Positions 45,743-56,995 of a stretch of 64,000 nucleotides of DNA are shown in pieces. This stretch comes from Pseudogymnoascus destructans. Lineage: Eukaryota > Ascomycota > Leotiomycetes > Thelebolales > Thelebolaceae. A program made the translations under genes and the position numbers. The stretch is taken from the NCBI RefSeq assembly GCF_001641265.1, contig NW_020167524.1, positions 930,001 to 994,000 on the forward strand. Reading direction: 5' to 3'. The number at the start of each line of letters is the position of its first letter. Position 1 is the first letter of the stretch. Under the pieces are notes generated by a model that made no database searches, was not told where the DNA came from, and worked only from the letters and a program-made list of their open reading frames with translations.

Positions 45743-46029
45743 ATTAGTTTCTTCTTCTACAATAGCTAGGTAGATCAATACACTACTGTTGATGCTACCA
45801 CTTCTTAGTTTACTATAAATATTACTATAATTGGCTTATAAGGCTATAGGCCCATAATACCAAAACACGCTACTACCATATACTCCACAAGTAATCTAAA
45901 ATATTCTAAAGAGGAGAATTCAAGCGAAATAGAGAAATACGTATAGAATAGATGTAGACCTTAATAAATATTCAGGTTGACTGTTTTATTTTCCTTATAA
46001 TAATATAATATTGAATATTTTCAAATATT

Positions 46030-48946
46030 ATGTCTTATAACCAATCTTTAAGTTCACCAGCACAACCTTATAGCGATATATTCTCTCTTGATGAGCCTTT
46101 ATCTAGTAATAGAACACCTGAGATTGAGTCCTCCCAACAACTTAACAACCAATGGGATGGGCTAGAAAAGATCCAAGGTCTAAATGTGCTAAAGTGGACG
46201 CCTTCAAAGGCAGACCTATTCAACGACTGGTGGCATTACCAGTCCTGGTATAAAGAACAGCCAAATATGTTTTTAAGCACTGATAAGCAAATCAACTGGG
46301 GGTCAACAACCCGGACCTCATTATCATGGAGACACTTTGACCAAGGAGCTCGAAAATCAACTGGGGAACCAGTAATTGTTTGCCAGAGGTGTTTGAAAAT
46401 ACTCATCCACCCAAGTATTAAAGGCTCAGGGACAAGCACAATGAGCACTCACCTTCGATCAGCTGGGTGTATAAGGAAGTCATCAAACCATTCTACATTA
46501 CATCAGAGCCAGCTCCGCCTCTCGCAATCTTCTCCAGTAAGCAATATTACATATTGCTATACTTATTACTATAAACATACCTAACTATTATTTAGAGTAT
46601 GCGGCTACAACCAGAAGACGACCCAAAGGAAGCATTCTACAGTTACGTTCTTGAGACTGTAGTATCTCTTAACATATCATTCTGATCTGTTGAGAATCCT
46701 ATTTGGAGAGAGATGGCATTATGGCAGAATCAGAAATATCCACTTCCTTCACCAACAACCTTACAGCGGCGCCTTGATGTTATGGTTAGTAATGCACAGC
46801 AGATTGCCCTTCATGGTCTTGTACCTGGGGCAAGGTGTGCATTATCTCTTGACAATTGGTCTAGCCCTGGAACAAGGCACTCCTTTATGGGTATTATGGC
46901 AACATTCATTACTGATAAATGGGAATACCGTGAGGCTTTAATTGGGTTTGAGTATCTTGATGGAGCCCATACAGGGAAAGATCTTGCAACCATTGTCCAG
47001 CATGTTATATCCCAATATCACCTCGATGGTAGAGTTCATTGTATTACAACTGATAATGCAAGTAATAATACTTCAATGATGGGGGTTATTAACGACATGG
47101 TAAAAGAGCTATCATCAGAGCCAACAAGATACCATGATGGAGTCATTCACCATATACCATGCTTCGCACATATTGTCCAGCTTGCACAAAAGGCTCTCCT
47201 TGGGTCAATCCGATTAAACCCAACAAACTCAGAGCTACAGACTGACTGGGATGAAAATTCAGCCAACGAGATTAGAGATCTAAGTAAAGAGAGGGGCCTT
47301 CCATGGACCCTTGCCAAGGTATGTTTATAGTAATTTTTATAGTAATTGCCACTAATATAAAACTAGCTTCGGAAGCTAGCTGTCTTTGTGAATTCAAGTT
47401 CACAGCGAAGAGAGAGATTTATGGGAATCCAAAGACAGTGTATTAAAGATGGAGCAAAGGTCTTACGACTTATCCAAGATGTGTTAACACGATGGGACTC
47501 AACCCTACATATGATGCTACGAGCAGTCTTACTCCAAGAAGCAGTGAATAAGTTTACAACTGAGTTTACTGCAGCTAATATATTTCATATTAGTCCCCCA
47601 GAGTGGAAACACATCACCTACCTTATTGATGTTACTCGCCAGTTTAGCTTCTGGACCTCAAACATGGGTATAGCAAGTGGTGCTCGACTAGGCTTTGTTT
47701 TACCAGCATATGACGAGCTATTTGAAGGGCTTGAGGAGTGTACCGTCGGCTAAAGCCACTACAAGACCCATGGATCAAAAAGCTTCTTATAGCTATTGAT
47801 AAAGCTATTCAAAAGCTTGACAAGTATTATACAAGATCTTGTACAGGTACTGGAAGCTTCTATGCCTTTGGAGCTATTCTATCTCCCCGGTTAAAGATGG
47901 AAGTGTTTAACCCTGACTATTGTTGGTTAAATCCTGAAACAAACTGGCAGAGGCATTTTGAGAAGCAATTCCGGGCACTATATACTCAACATTACGCCAA
48001 CCAAGAAAGGTCAAAGCAGCACCAGTCACAGTATACAGAACTAGACTGACAAGGACCCAATGGCTTTGATGTTAAATCGGAAGCGAAGCTATAACTCCTT
48101 AAGTCAGGCCACTGACCAGGCAGGAGAGATTGAGCGGTACCTTGCTCTCCGTAAGTCTATAGTAATAATTATAGTAATAATTACTAACTTTTACTAGCAC
48201 CCTCCCACCAACCACCATTATTATGGTGGAAAGATAACGAGCGATTATTCCCTGGGCTTGCTGCTATGGCCCGGGATATACTTTGTATTCCTGCATCTGA
48301 AGCCCTCGTTGAGCGGGTCTTTAGTACTGCCTGTGCTGTCTGCAATTATAGGCGCAACCAGATGGCCCCTGAGACAATAAGGGGTATTATGCTTGTCTTC
48401 TACCGGCAGAAAATCGAACGGGAACAGCTCTTTGAACACTACTCAGTTACGGATATTATTGATTCAACCTATATGAATGATGAGGAAATATCATTTGAGT
48501 ATAATGCTCTAATTGATAATATCCAGGAGAAGATGGCACTACAGTACATTCCAGACCGAAGCCCAAGGCAGCCAAATACCTATGACCGGACAAGGCGGAA
48601 CAAAGACCGGTTTGAATTTGTTCAATCACGACGAGGTCTCCATAGCTTGCCAAGGGTACAGCGGTCACAAGGCCAGCAAAGCCAAGTTCGTTACCAAAGT
48701 CAAGTTGATCTCTCAACTTTTGACTTTATTGACCATGAGGTAGACGATTTTGAGGGGGTACCCCCTAGCCAGAGCGAGGGTGATTATTTACTACCTTCAC
48801 TTCCTATTGCAAAGAAATCATGGAAGGATAATGGGGCCCAGTTGCCCCAGAAGGCAGTAGTTGAAACAGTTGAGTTAAGCCAGGTCCGTAATAAGTCTCG
48901 GTCTGGTCAGGAAATTCAGGAGTCATGGCGTAACATAGATCTATAG
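46030..48946 (+). pseudogene. hAT transposase of composite element
   Basis: Exons 46030-46536, 46596-47318, 47367-48150 and 48198-48946; all four have clear GT...AG borders. N-terminal domain with a BED-like Cys/His set (CQRCLKIL...STHLRSAGC). Catalytic core: ALSLDNWSSPGTRHSFMG, CITTDNASNNTSMM, HHIPCFAHIVQLAQKALLG, LTRWDSTLHMML. Dimerisation domain: PLLWWKDNERLFPGLAAMARDIL, IPASEALVERVFSTA, NYRRNQMAPETIRG. A long, Gln/Arg-rich C-terminal extension of about 170 residues. Lesions: TGA at about 46683 (CGA in the other copy), a 1-nt loss near 47743, and a 4-nt insertion near 48047. Probably dead but very young. Confidence 0.9.
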
Positions 48947-49947
48947 TAATAAATATAGCAATTGATTGTAAATTATACGTCCTATACAAACTACACTCAC
49001 ATATATAAAGTACACGTGATAGCAAATATAAATGTCCCGTGACTGGTTTCTTGGCAGACCGGTGGGTACCCGTGGGTTATTGGCTTCAGACTGGCCCATG
49101 GTCTGGGTTAGGTTACCCGGTGGGGTCGGTTACCCATGACGCACACTAGCACTGCCTTCGAATACTACATCCTCGGTGAGCTCGCGCGCACAACCGTAGT
49201 AGGCCGTATCCAATGACCATGGAGGAAATGGCTCAAAATTATATCCAAATGATTGAATCAAGCGGGATCCGTGGCCCTATCTATCTCGGCGGTGAGCACC
49301 GCGCCACCACCCCTCCATCTCGTCTCATCCTTTCGGTCATTATGCAACCAACGGATACTAATTCCGTACAGGATGGTCACTCGGCAGCCTTCTCTCCGTT
49401 GTCATGGTCAATGAGATCTCCAAATCCACCACCCCCGTCTCCTTCTCCCTCGCCGGCCTCGTTCTCATTGAGTCTCCCTTCTACAGGCCCAAGAGCGAGT
49501 GCCCCTCAGTGCGCACTGTGGACTTTTCGCACCTCCCAGAGCATATCAAGAACTGTCTAAGCAGTTGCATGATCATGCTGGAGGAGTGGTCGATGCCGAC
49601 CACCGGCCCGGAAGGGTGGCTTCCTCCTGCGGTTCTCATTCGTTCGGCACAGCGCATGGTGGCGGGGCTTGGACAGTCGAATGAATTGCCTGCGAGAGTA
49701 GATTTGCTTCGGGAGGATAAGATCCTGGGGTGGGGACTTATAGGACCGGAATTTATCATTGGGACTCTTGATGTGGAGTCAAATCACTACAATATTTTGG
49801 ATATGGACAAAGTAAGTTAGCACGTGCCTTGATTGAAATATTCTGGGCTTTGCTATCACACCTTTATAGATCGAAGAGGTAACATGGGCTATAAACTGGG
49901 CATTGCAGATGCTAGATGCCAGTAGAGGCATAGGTATACTTTCGTGA

Positions 49948-50225
49948 TGATATGGGTATTTGATTGTGCTTAGATTTTAAATTTATCTTAGATCGTCCAA
50001 ATAGACTATTCACAGTTAATATAAAGATAATAGGGGTTAGTAATAATAGTCCTGTATGTGAGGTGAAAATATAAATTATATTAATCATCGGAACCGACCC
50101 TACATAGGGCCGGGTACAACTATTTTCTCAAATTGACAAATTGCTCACAACTTTTCCCCCTAGACCCTAAGGGCTCTACTTCCAGTCAATGACACATTAT
50201 AACTTCCAACATCCATTCCTGCTCC
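49948..50225. other. Spacer between thioesterase gene and second hAT
   Basis: AT-rich, no gene seen; may include the thioesterase 3' untranslated region. Confidence 0.4.
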
Positions 50226-50448
50226 CAGTGTTCAGCACGGATCGTGTATGACCTGAGCTGATCCGGATACTGATCCGGATATATCCTATCTGCCATAATT
50301 ATGATCTATCCGTACGATCTGAGGATATATCCGGATCTTACGGATAATGCCAAGAATAGCCAAAAGTAGCCAAGGCCACATAATAGACGTAGAATTGATT
50401 CTGTAATACTGGTTCAAATACCATCGTAATGTGACGATTACAGTAAAA

Positions 50449-51357
50449 ATGAGCGACTCAGAATTATCAGATTTGCCGTCAGATCATGAGAGCTATTCTC
50501 AAATAGAAGAGCTATCGTTACCACATCTTCCACCTCAACCTACCCCTATTCAGCCTTCAGTTGAAGCAGTTGACGTATCGATTAATCTACCTCAACATCC
50601 AAGGGTAGTACTACCATCGACATCGTCGAAGCTCTTCACAAAGGGCTTATATTGTCGGGAATTACTTGATACTCGGCCTCTGACCATAAAAATGATATGC
50701 CTACAACCAGGCTGTGGATATTCACTACCGCCACAAGAATTAAAGCAATCGTCGACAGGTAATCTATGGAGGCATTATTCCTTAAAGCATCCAACAGTAT
50801 CATACGCCCTTAAAAATGAGAAGAGACAGCCATCTAGTGCATCAAACAGTACATCATCGTTCTTCAACCCACGCCCATCAGCTCTACTAAAGAAACCTGG
50901 TAATCCTTTAAAGTATAAGGAGTTATAACTACAGTTCATTATGTCGAATAATCTATCGATACGCCTTGTTGAAAGCTATTCATTCCGTGAATTAGTTCAA
51001 TTCTTAAGCCCAACAACTATGGTAATATCAGCTCGTACGCTACACCGAGAACTACAGCATCAGTTTTCATATCACCGAGGCCAGCTACAACTTGAGCTCC
51101 ATTTTCATATTAAGAGAGGAGGCCGGATATCAATAACGACAGATGCATGGTCTGCACGGAATTATACAGACTATGCTGCGATTGCTGCACACTGGATCAA
51201 CGATAAATGGCAACAGAAGTCTAAAGTACTTGACGTTGTACATCTTCAAGAGCCTATCCATAGCGGTGAAGTTACAACACAACAACCCTGGACGTTTAGA
51301 GTCAAGGAAGGAGATCTGAGCAAGATGAGAGTTATCAGTGTGACCAGGGAGCTGCGC
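50449..51357 (+). pseudogene. hAT transposase, 5' half
   Basis: ATG 50449 (MSDSELSDLPSDHES). BED-type zinc finger: MICLQPGCGYSLPPQE...STGNLWRHYSLKHP (Cys2-His2). In-frame TAA at 50926-50928, then the frame stays open (MSNNLSIRLVESYSFRELV, ARTLHRELQHQFSYHRGQ, ISITTDAWSARNYTDYAAI), the last being the first catalytic Asp region. Interrupted by reverse LTR-B at 51358 after the TSD TGCGC. Confidence 0.85.
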
Positions 51358-51589
51358 TGTAATGGTGGGTGCACCAAATGTGAGAATCCAGCCACCCAAG
51401 GAAGGGGATGATTTTACTAAGACAACACACTGTCTTAGGAAACAGAGCCAAAGGGTTGTACCTTAGACTATTCCACAACGCAGCAATCAAGTGTATGATG
51501 TAGTGTAGTGGTTTAGACAAGTTGTACAAATGTTAGACAAGTTGTAACAAATGTTGAGTCTGAGAACTCAGGGATAAGTCAGAGGTTAG

Positions 51590-52499
51590 TGTCATACTGA
51601 CATTCGTTGCACTCAGTTTGCTATCAAACTCAAGAGCAAACTTGGAAATCTCCTCCTCAAACCTACAAGTCACTATACATATTTTGGCTTATCACACCAA
51701 CAACAAGAGCAATACTACTCAACGATTGCTACAACCATCTATGATTCATTACACGTCATCGCTCCTTAGTTACTGGGCCGATATTACCACATAGCATATC
51801 TCTACAACCCTCTATGATTCATTACATGACATCACTCATACTACCACATGACATATCTCTACCAACTAGAGGCCTAGGAGCATGAACGATAGCTCTAAAA
51901 GCTCCTACGAACCTCTATGATTCATTATATGTCATCGCTCTTTAGTTACCGACAAGATTGGTTAAGCTATGACATAATTTGTCTATGACATAATTTGTCT
52001 ATAGGGGTACTCTGACCTTGGACCTCCTTTTACTTCCTATAGGCTACGAACCTAAGAGATGGTTCTATGGGATTCTCTTACGTCGACTACAGTTACCAAG
52101 CCTGGTAAGTCATGGAAAGTCTTGGAAAATGAGAGAACTACATTCCTTTAGCATAAATAGGATTGCCCTTTACTTAAGAAAGGGCAAGCAGACAATACAG
52201 TAAATCGACTATCACATACTTCCACGTCTTTTCCAAGCTTCCAAGCATTGATCTTGTTACTCCTTGTTTCTGAAAAGTCAGTGAGGTGTTAACCTCTGAC
52301 TTACCCCTGAGTTCCCAGACTCAACATTTGTTGCAACTTGTCTGAACCACTTCACTACATCACACACCTGATTGCTGCATTGTGGAATAGTCTAAGATAC
52401 GACCCTTTGGCTCTGTTTTCTAAGACAGTGTGTTGTCTTAGTAAATTCATCCCTTCCTTGGGTGGCTAGATTCTCACATCTGGTTCACCCACCATTACA
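51590..52499 (+). mobile_element. Solo LTR-B, forward
   Basis: 910 bp, TGTCATACTGACATTCG to CACCATTACA. TSD GTTAG at 51585-51589 and 52500-52504. Inserted into an older, opposite-strand copy of itself. Confidence 0.95.
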
Positions 52500-52950
52500 G
52501 TTAGCACCTCACTGACTTTTCAGAAACAAGGAGTAACAAGATCAATGCTTGGAAGCTTGGAAAAGATGTGGAAGTATGTGATAGTCGATTTAATGTATTG
52601 TCTGCTTGCCTTTTCTTGAGGAACGGGCAATCCTATTTATGCTAAAGGAGTGTAGTTCTCTCATTTTTCAAGACTTTCCATGACTAACCAGGCTTGGTAA
52701 CTGTAGACGACGTAAGAGAATCCCATAGAACCATCTCCTAGGTTTCTAGCCTATAGGAAGTGAAAGGAGGTCCAAGATCAGAGTACCCCTATAGACAAAT
52801 TATGTCATAACTTAACCAATCTTGTGGGTAACTAAGGAGCGATGACGTGTAATGAATCATAGAGGGTTGTAGAAGCTTTTGGAGCTATCGTTCATGTTCC
52901 TAGGCCTCTAGTTGATAGAGATATGTCATGTGTAGTATTAGCCCAGTAAC

Positions 52951-53208
52951 TGTAAGGATGCCTTCTCGTCTCTCATTCTAGGGAGTAGACTCTGGGTAGC
53001 TGTGAGGTCACGTGTGATCATTTGGGTGGGCTAACCGAGTCGGAACCGAGTCAGATGGTTTTCGGGTACTTGAGACAATCGACTCACGGGGTTCCCCCTT
53101 CATCTTTTTTGTATCCTTCGTAGTAGACCTATAGGATAGCATCCGTTTAGCCTCCGACTCGCACTCTCATATGCTATTACTGTGAGCTGGGTGCCCTGTG
53201 TCCTTACA
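52951..53208 (+). repeat. 5' LTR of gypsy A
   Basis: TGTAAGGATG to GTCCTTACA, with internal TATAGG and ACTCGGTTCC-type words shared by all family copies. Nearly identical to 60831-61088, indicating a recent insertion. Confidence 0.95.
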
Positions 53209-53564
53209 TTATACAAAAAAGATCACGCCTGCTGGGGACGGCCGTACTTCAATAATATCCCACACTGGAACGACTCAGGAGAACTACCATTACGACATCG
53301 ACCGCGACTCAGTGATGTTTCGGAGGAGAGACCTGACGACTTCAAATAGCCGTGATTCCAGAGATATCATGGACAGCCAGTGGATCAGGGTTTGATTCTT
53401 CAGAACAAGCTGGTAAAGTTGCCGACGCGTTGGCGCCAAATAGAATACGAGATCCTTAAGAACCCCCTCCTAGTACAGAGAAAATTGTGGACAAGAGGGT
53501 TGATAGCTACGAGCTACCGGAAGTCAAGCTCTTTCGTATCGGTACCGATACACACCCGAGGCAA

Positions 53565-54811
53565 TATGTCGAAAAAGCCAACATCAAACATACCCCAAGA
53601 CAACGACAGTCAATTGCCCAGAATGACTACCAGACAAACCACCGCTGCAGCTACGACCGCTGTGGCATCCAGAAGACATCCCGAGTCGAATGGCCCACCT
53701 CGAAGCACAGATACAGGAGGTCAAGGATCTACTAGTTACCCTGACGGCAGCCCAGACCAGAATCCCGTCCACACCGCCGGGGGACACCCCCATACTCACA
53801 GTCGAAGCTATGGAGCAACGAACGCCTTGCACACGAAACACCCCTGAGACAGTTCAATTGCCACCTCTTTGGAACACTCATTCTCCATCAATTCCAAGGT
53901 CGTCATGAATGCTCACCGAGGACCCTCCGAATCGCTATAAGAAATCAACCATCTCTGAGAAAATCCTTCCTCTCAGCGATGGGATAGTACATACCTTCCT
54001 ACAATGGAGCGCTTCGATTCGGGACCGACTCGTAGTCAATGAGGACCACTACCTTACCGACGTCTTGAGAAGAGCATTGATATGGGGAACTACGACTGGC
54101 CTGGCGAAGACCTACCTAGAGCCCCAATACCTGTCTGCTACGCATGGGTTCCGCAGTGCTGAGGAGATGATGGATCTACTAGGTTCATACTACCTCACAG
54201 GCAACGAGACGGAACAGGCCAGGAACCTCTTCGACGACCTGCAAATGGGAGAGAAGGGGCATGCTAGCGAAACCTTCCCAGAGTTCAAGGCTCGTTTCCA
54301 AAGTGCAGCTATTACAGGACAAGTCTCTGAGTTGGAATGGTTTCGGTACATGTGGAATAAGTTGACTCCTCAATTCCGCAGCCGCGTCACGATCATCAAA
54401 AACCAATGGAATGGAGACTACCAGACCATGGTACAAGAACTTACCGCCTTCGATCAGGAACGGCGCCGGAACAACGAATTGAATCCGCTACCCGCTCTCG
54501 CAAGAACTTCCACACATACCACGGATACGGCAAAAGCGTCAGCGTCGAAGCCGACTCGAGCCACACCTGCTCTGTTCACCCGAACCATGTTCCTCCCCAA
54601 GCCAACGATGCTGAAGTGTGTGAAGACCGCAGTCCCAGCATCCTCAGGGAACTGTTTCAAGTGTGGCAAGCCTGGCCATTTCCAGGACAAATGCCCCCTT
54701 AACGCTACTATCAAGGAAATCGACTGTAACGACCCCGAGGCAGAAGAACAATGGGAGGAAGCCGTGGAACTTCAATCGGATGCGTCCCTCGAGGAAAACG
54801 ACAAGGCCTAG
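53565..54811 (+). pseudogene. Gypsy gag
   Basis: Starts around ATG 53565 (MSKKPTSNIPQDNDS) in one frame and moves to the frame of 53690 (HLEAQIQEVKDLLVTL, coiled coil), so one shift is present. One TGA at 53906-53908. Capsid-like region (FLQWSASIRDRLVVNEDHY, YLTGNETEQARNLFDDL, FPEFKARFQSAAI). C-terminal zinc knuckle CFKCGKPGHFQDKC at about 54654. Ends TAG 54809-54811. Confidence 0.85.
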
Positions 54812-56930
54812 GAGAAGGCTCCTTCCTAGTTCTACGCAAATGTTACCTGCGAGGACTAGATTTACAAGAACTCCTGGGAGGTACCCAGTTCTTAGTCGAC
54901 ATGGCCCTGAGTATGAATGGACTCAGGGTGCAAACGAAGTCCCTAGCAGACACAGGAGCAAATGGCTACCTCGTCATTAACAAGCCTTTCGCAATACGAC
55001 TGTCGAAAGCGCTTCAGAGCCCCATACGGAAACTACCCTACTCAGTACCCATATGTGGATTTCAGCGCAAATCCAAGGCCACATATCGGAGTATATTCGG
55101 TTACACTTAACAGTTTAAGGATGCTGGATATATAACTGCCCCTTTGTACTCCTGGACCTCGGAGCACAAGATGTGATAATTGGGAAGAAGCTTTTCAGCC
55201 GCTTCCGAATACTACTCGACTCTGCAAAGAGCCAGTTAGTATGGCCAAAGGAGTACCCACCGACTCCTAGCTGGAGCAAGGAGATCACCTTGCCCTACTA
55301 CATGCGAGAAACGTCCATTCGACATCCCGCATACCAGCCGGATGCGAATCGCAGGGATGCTGCAATCCACCACGAAGACAGACGCCGCGCAGGCAGATGC
55401 TCGATGAACATGAAAGTGATAACTTCAGGATATGAAGAGATCACCGACTTGCCACCGAGTCCTACCCGAAACCAAGAGGTTTCCCCCCCACTACTAGTGA
55501 AACTGGTACCTAGTTTCACACCCATACGGATATGCGAAATCAGTGCCAACGCCTTCCATCACAAGATGATGCGAAGTGACTCCGAGTTCTTTCAGACTAG
55601 CATCTATGAAATTGACCAGATCATCCATGAAAAGGAGTTGGTAGAGGGCGAAGAAACGCTCCACCTCATCCAGCAGAAGCTTCCGCATATGCACCGGAAG
55701 TACACCGATGTCTTTTCGAAGTTGGAATCAGATCGAATTCCCTCACACCGCATATACGACCGCAAGATACAGCTCGAAGCCCCTTTACCAAACGCTTTCT
55801 CCCCGTTATACCGACAGGGCACCGAAGAGCTTAAGGCTACCAAGCAATACCTGTTAGAAAACCTAGAGAAAGGCTTCATCGTCAACAGCAACAGCCCCTT
55901 AGCGTCCCCTATCCTATTTGTAAAGAAAGCGGATGGCAAATTAAAATTTTGCATCGATTACCGGAAGTTAAGTGGTCTCACCTGGAATGATCCCTACCCC
56001 ATCCCGCGTATCGACGAACTACTAGGACAGGTGTCGAAAGCAAAAATCTTCACGAAGCTAGATATCAGACAAGCCTTCCATTGAATACGGATGCACCCCG
56101 ACTCGGAAGAGTACACGACCTTTCGGACTCGCTATGGATCCTATAAGTGCAAAGTGCTGCTGTTTGGACTAACGAACAGTCCCGCAACCTACCAGCGGTA
56201 TATGAATGACATCCTGATGCAATACTTAGACGACTTCTGTACCGCATACTTAGACGACATCCTAATCTATTCAAAGGACCCTACGGAACACATAGAGCAC
56301 GTGCAAAAGGTCCTACAGCGTCTCTGAGAAGCTGGACTCCAAGCCGATTTGAATAAATGTGAGTTCAACGTCACCAGGACAAAATACTTGGGTTACGTTC
56401 TCACTACCTCCGGTGTCGAAGCGGACCCTGACAAAATCGAACCCCTTCGTAACTGGATCTGACCGACCACTGTTATGGGTGTGAAGTCCTACCTGGGATT
56501 CTGTGGCTTCTATAGACAATTCATTCGCAATTTCAGCAAAATAGCAAAGCCCCTCACGACCATCACCAGTCCCTCGGAGCCGTTCCGATGGACAGACGAA
56601 TGTGAGGCTGCTTTTGAGGAATTGCGCCGGCAACTCCTAGCAGTACAGGCACTTTACCACTTCAACCCCGAATTGCCTACGAAGTTGGAGACAGATTCCT
56701 CCAATGGAGTCGTAGCTGGTGTCCTCTCCCAAGAACACCCTGACAAGCGGTGGTACCCCGTAAGTTTTTACAGTCATGTCCTATCCGGACACAAGATTAA
56801 CTGGGAGATCCACGACAAGGAACTATTCGCAATAGTAAAGGCCTTCAGAAAATGGAGGCCCGAGTTGGCTTCGGTGTGCCACTGAGTCAACGTTTACACT
56901 GACCACCGTTTGCTGGAATATTTCATGTCA
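54812..56930 (+). pseudogene. Gypsy protease, reverse transcriptase and start of RNase H
   Basis: Protease site SLADTGANGYLVI at about 54945. RT: PLYRQGTEELKATKQYL, SPILFVKKADGKLKFCIDYR, KIFTKLDIRQAFH, YKCKVLLFGLTNSPATYQ and the active site AYLDDILIYS (about 56250). RNase H begins (LETDSSNGVVAGVLSQE, INWEIHDKELFAIVKAF, VYTDHRLLEYFM). TGA codons at 56082, 56327, about 56461 and 56883 all stand where family members have Arg. The coding continues across gaps in the same or neighbouring frames. Confidence 0.85.
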
Positions 56931-56995
56931 AATGGCACAATTGTTCATCAAATGGCACAATTGTTCATCAAATGGCACAATTGTTCATCAAATGG
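56931..56995. repeat. 20-bp triplication at RNase H-integrase deletion
   Basis: ATCAAATGGCACAATTGTTC occurs about three times in direct succession. Immediately after it the sequence jumps to the integrase core, so the RNase H end and the zinc-binding integrase N-terminus are missing. Confidence 0.85.

Larger units (their letters stand above)
43115..49148 (+). mobile_element. Complete composite hAT element with three genes
   Basis: 6,034 bp. Termini TAGTGTGCGTCATGGGTAAC and its exact inverse (20 bp). 8-bp TSD GCACTGCC at 43107-43114 and 49149-49156, diagnostic of hAT. Subterminal regions (43140-43270, 49030-49130) are rich in short palindromes (CAGACCACGGTCTG, CACGTGTG...CACACGTG). Gene order: histone H3-like (minus), gene P (plus, divergent), transposase (plus). 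A related truncated copy lies at 14803-19357. Few lesions, so it is a recent arrival. Confidence 0.95.
42833..49947 (+). pseudogene. Thioesterase-domain (alpha/beta hydrolase) gene split by hAT insertion
   Basis: Resembles the thioesterase domain that releases products from polyketide or nonribosomal peptide synthases. The 5' part is 42833-43114 (alternative ATG 43022), ending PVVLIHDSGGTA. The frame resumes at 49157 after the hAT with FEYYILGELARTTV, then meets TGA at 49213-49215 region in that frame and continues in another frame (MEEMAQNYIQMIESSGIRGPIYLGG), so it also has a small deletion. Introns 49292-49371 and 49812-49869 are intact. Splicing makes GGWSLGSLLS (nucleophile Ser elbow), and ESNHYNILDMD holds the likely catalytic His. 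Ends TGA 49945-49947. No synthase modules are nearby, so it stands alone. Confidence 0.75.

Noticed and set aside
42833..49947. Secondary-metabolite gene cluster
   Set aside because: Only an isolated thioesterase-like domain is present; no synthase, tailoring or regulatory genes nearby.
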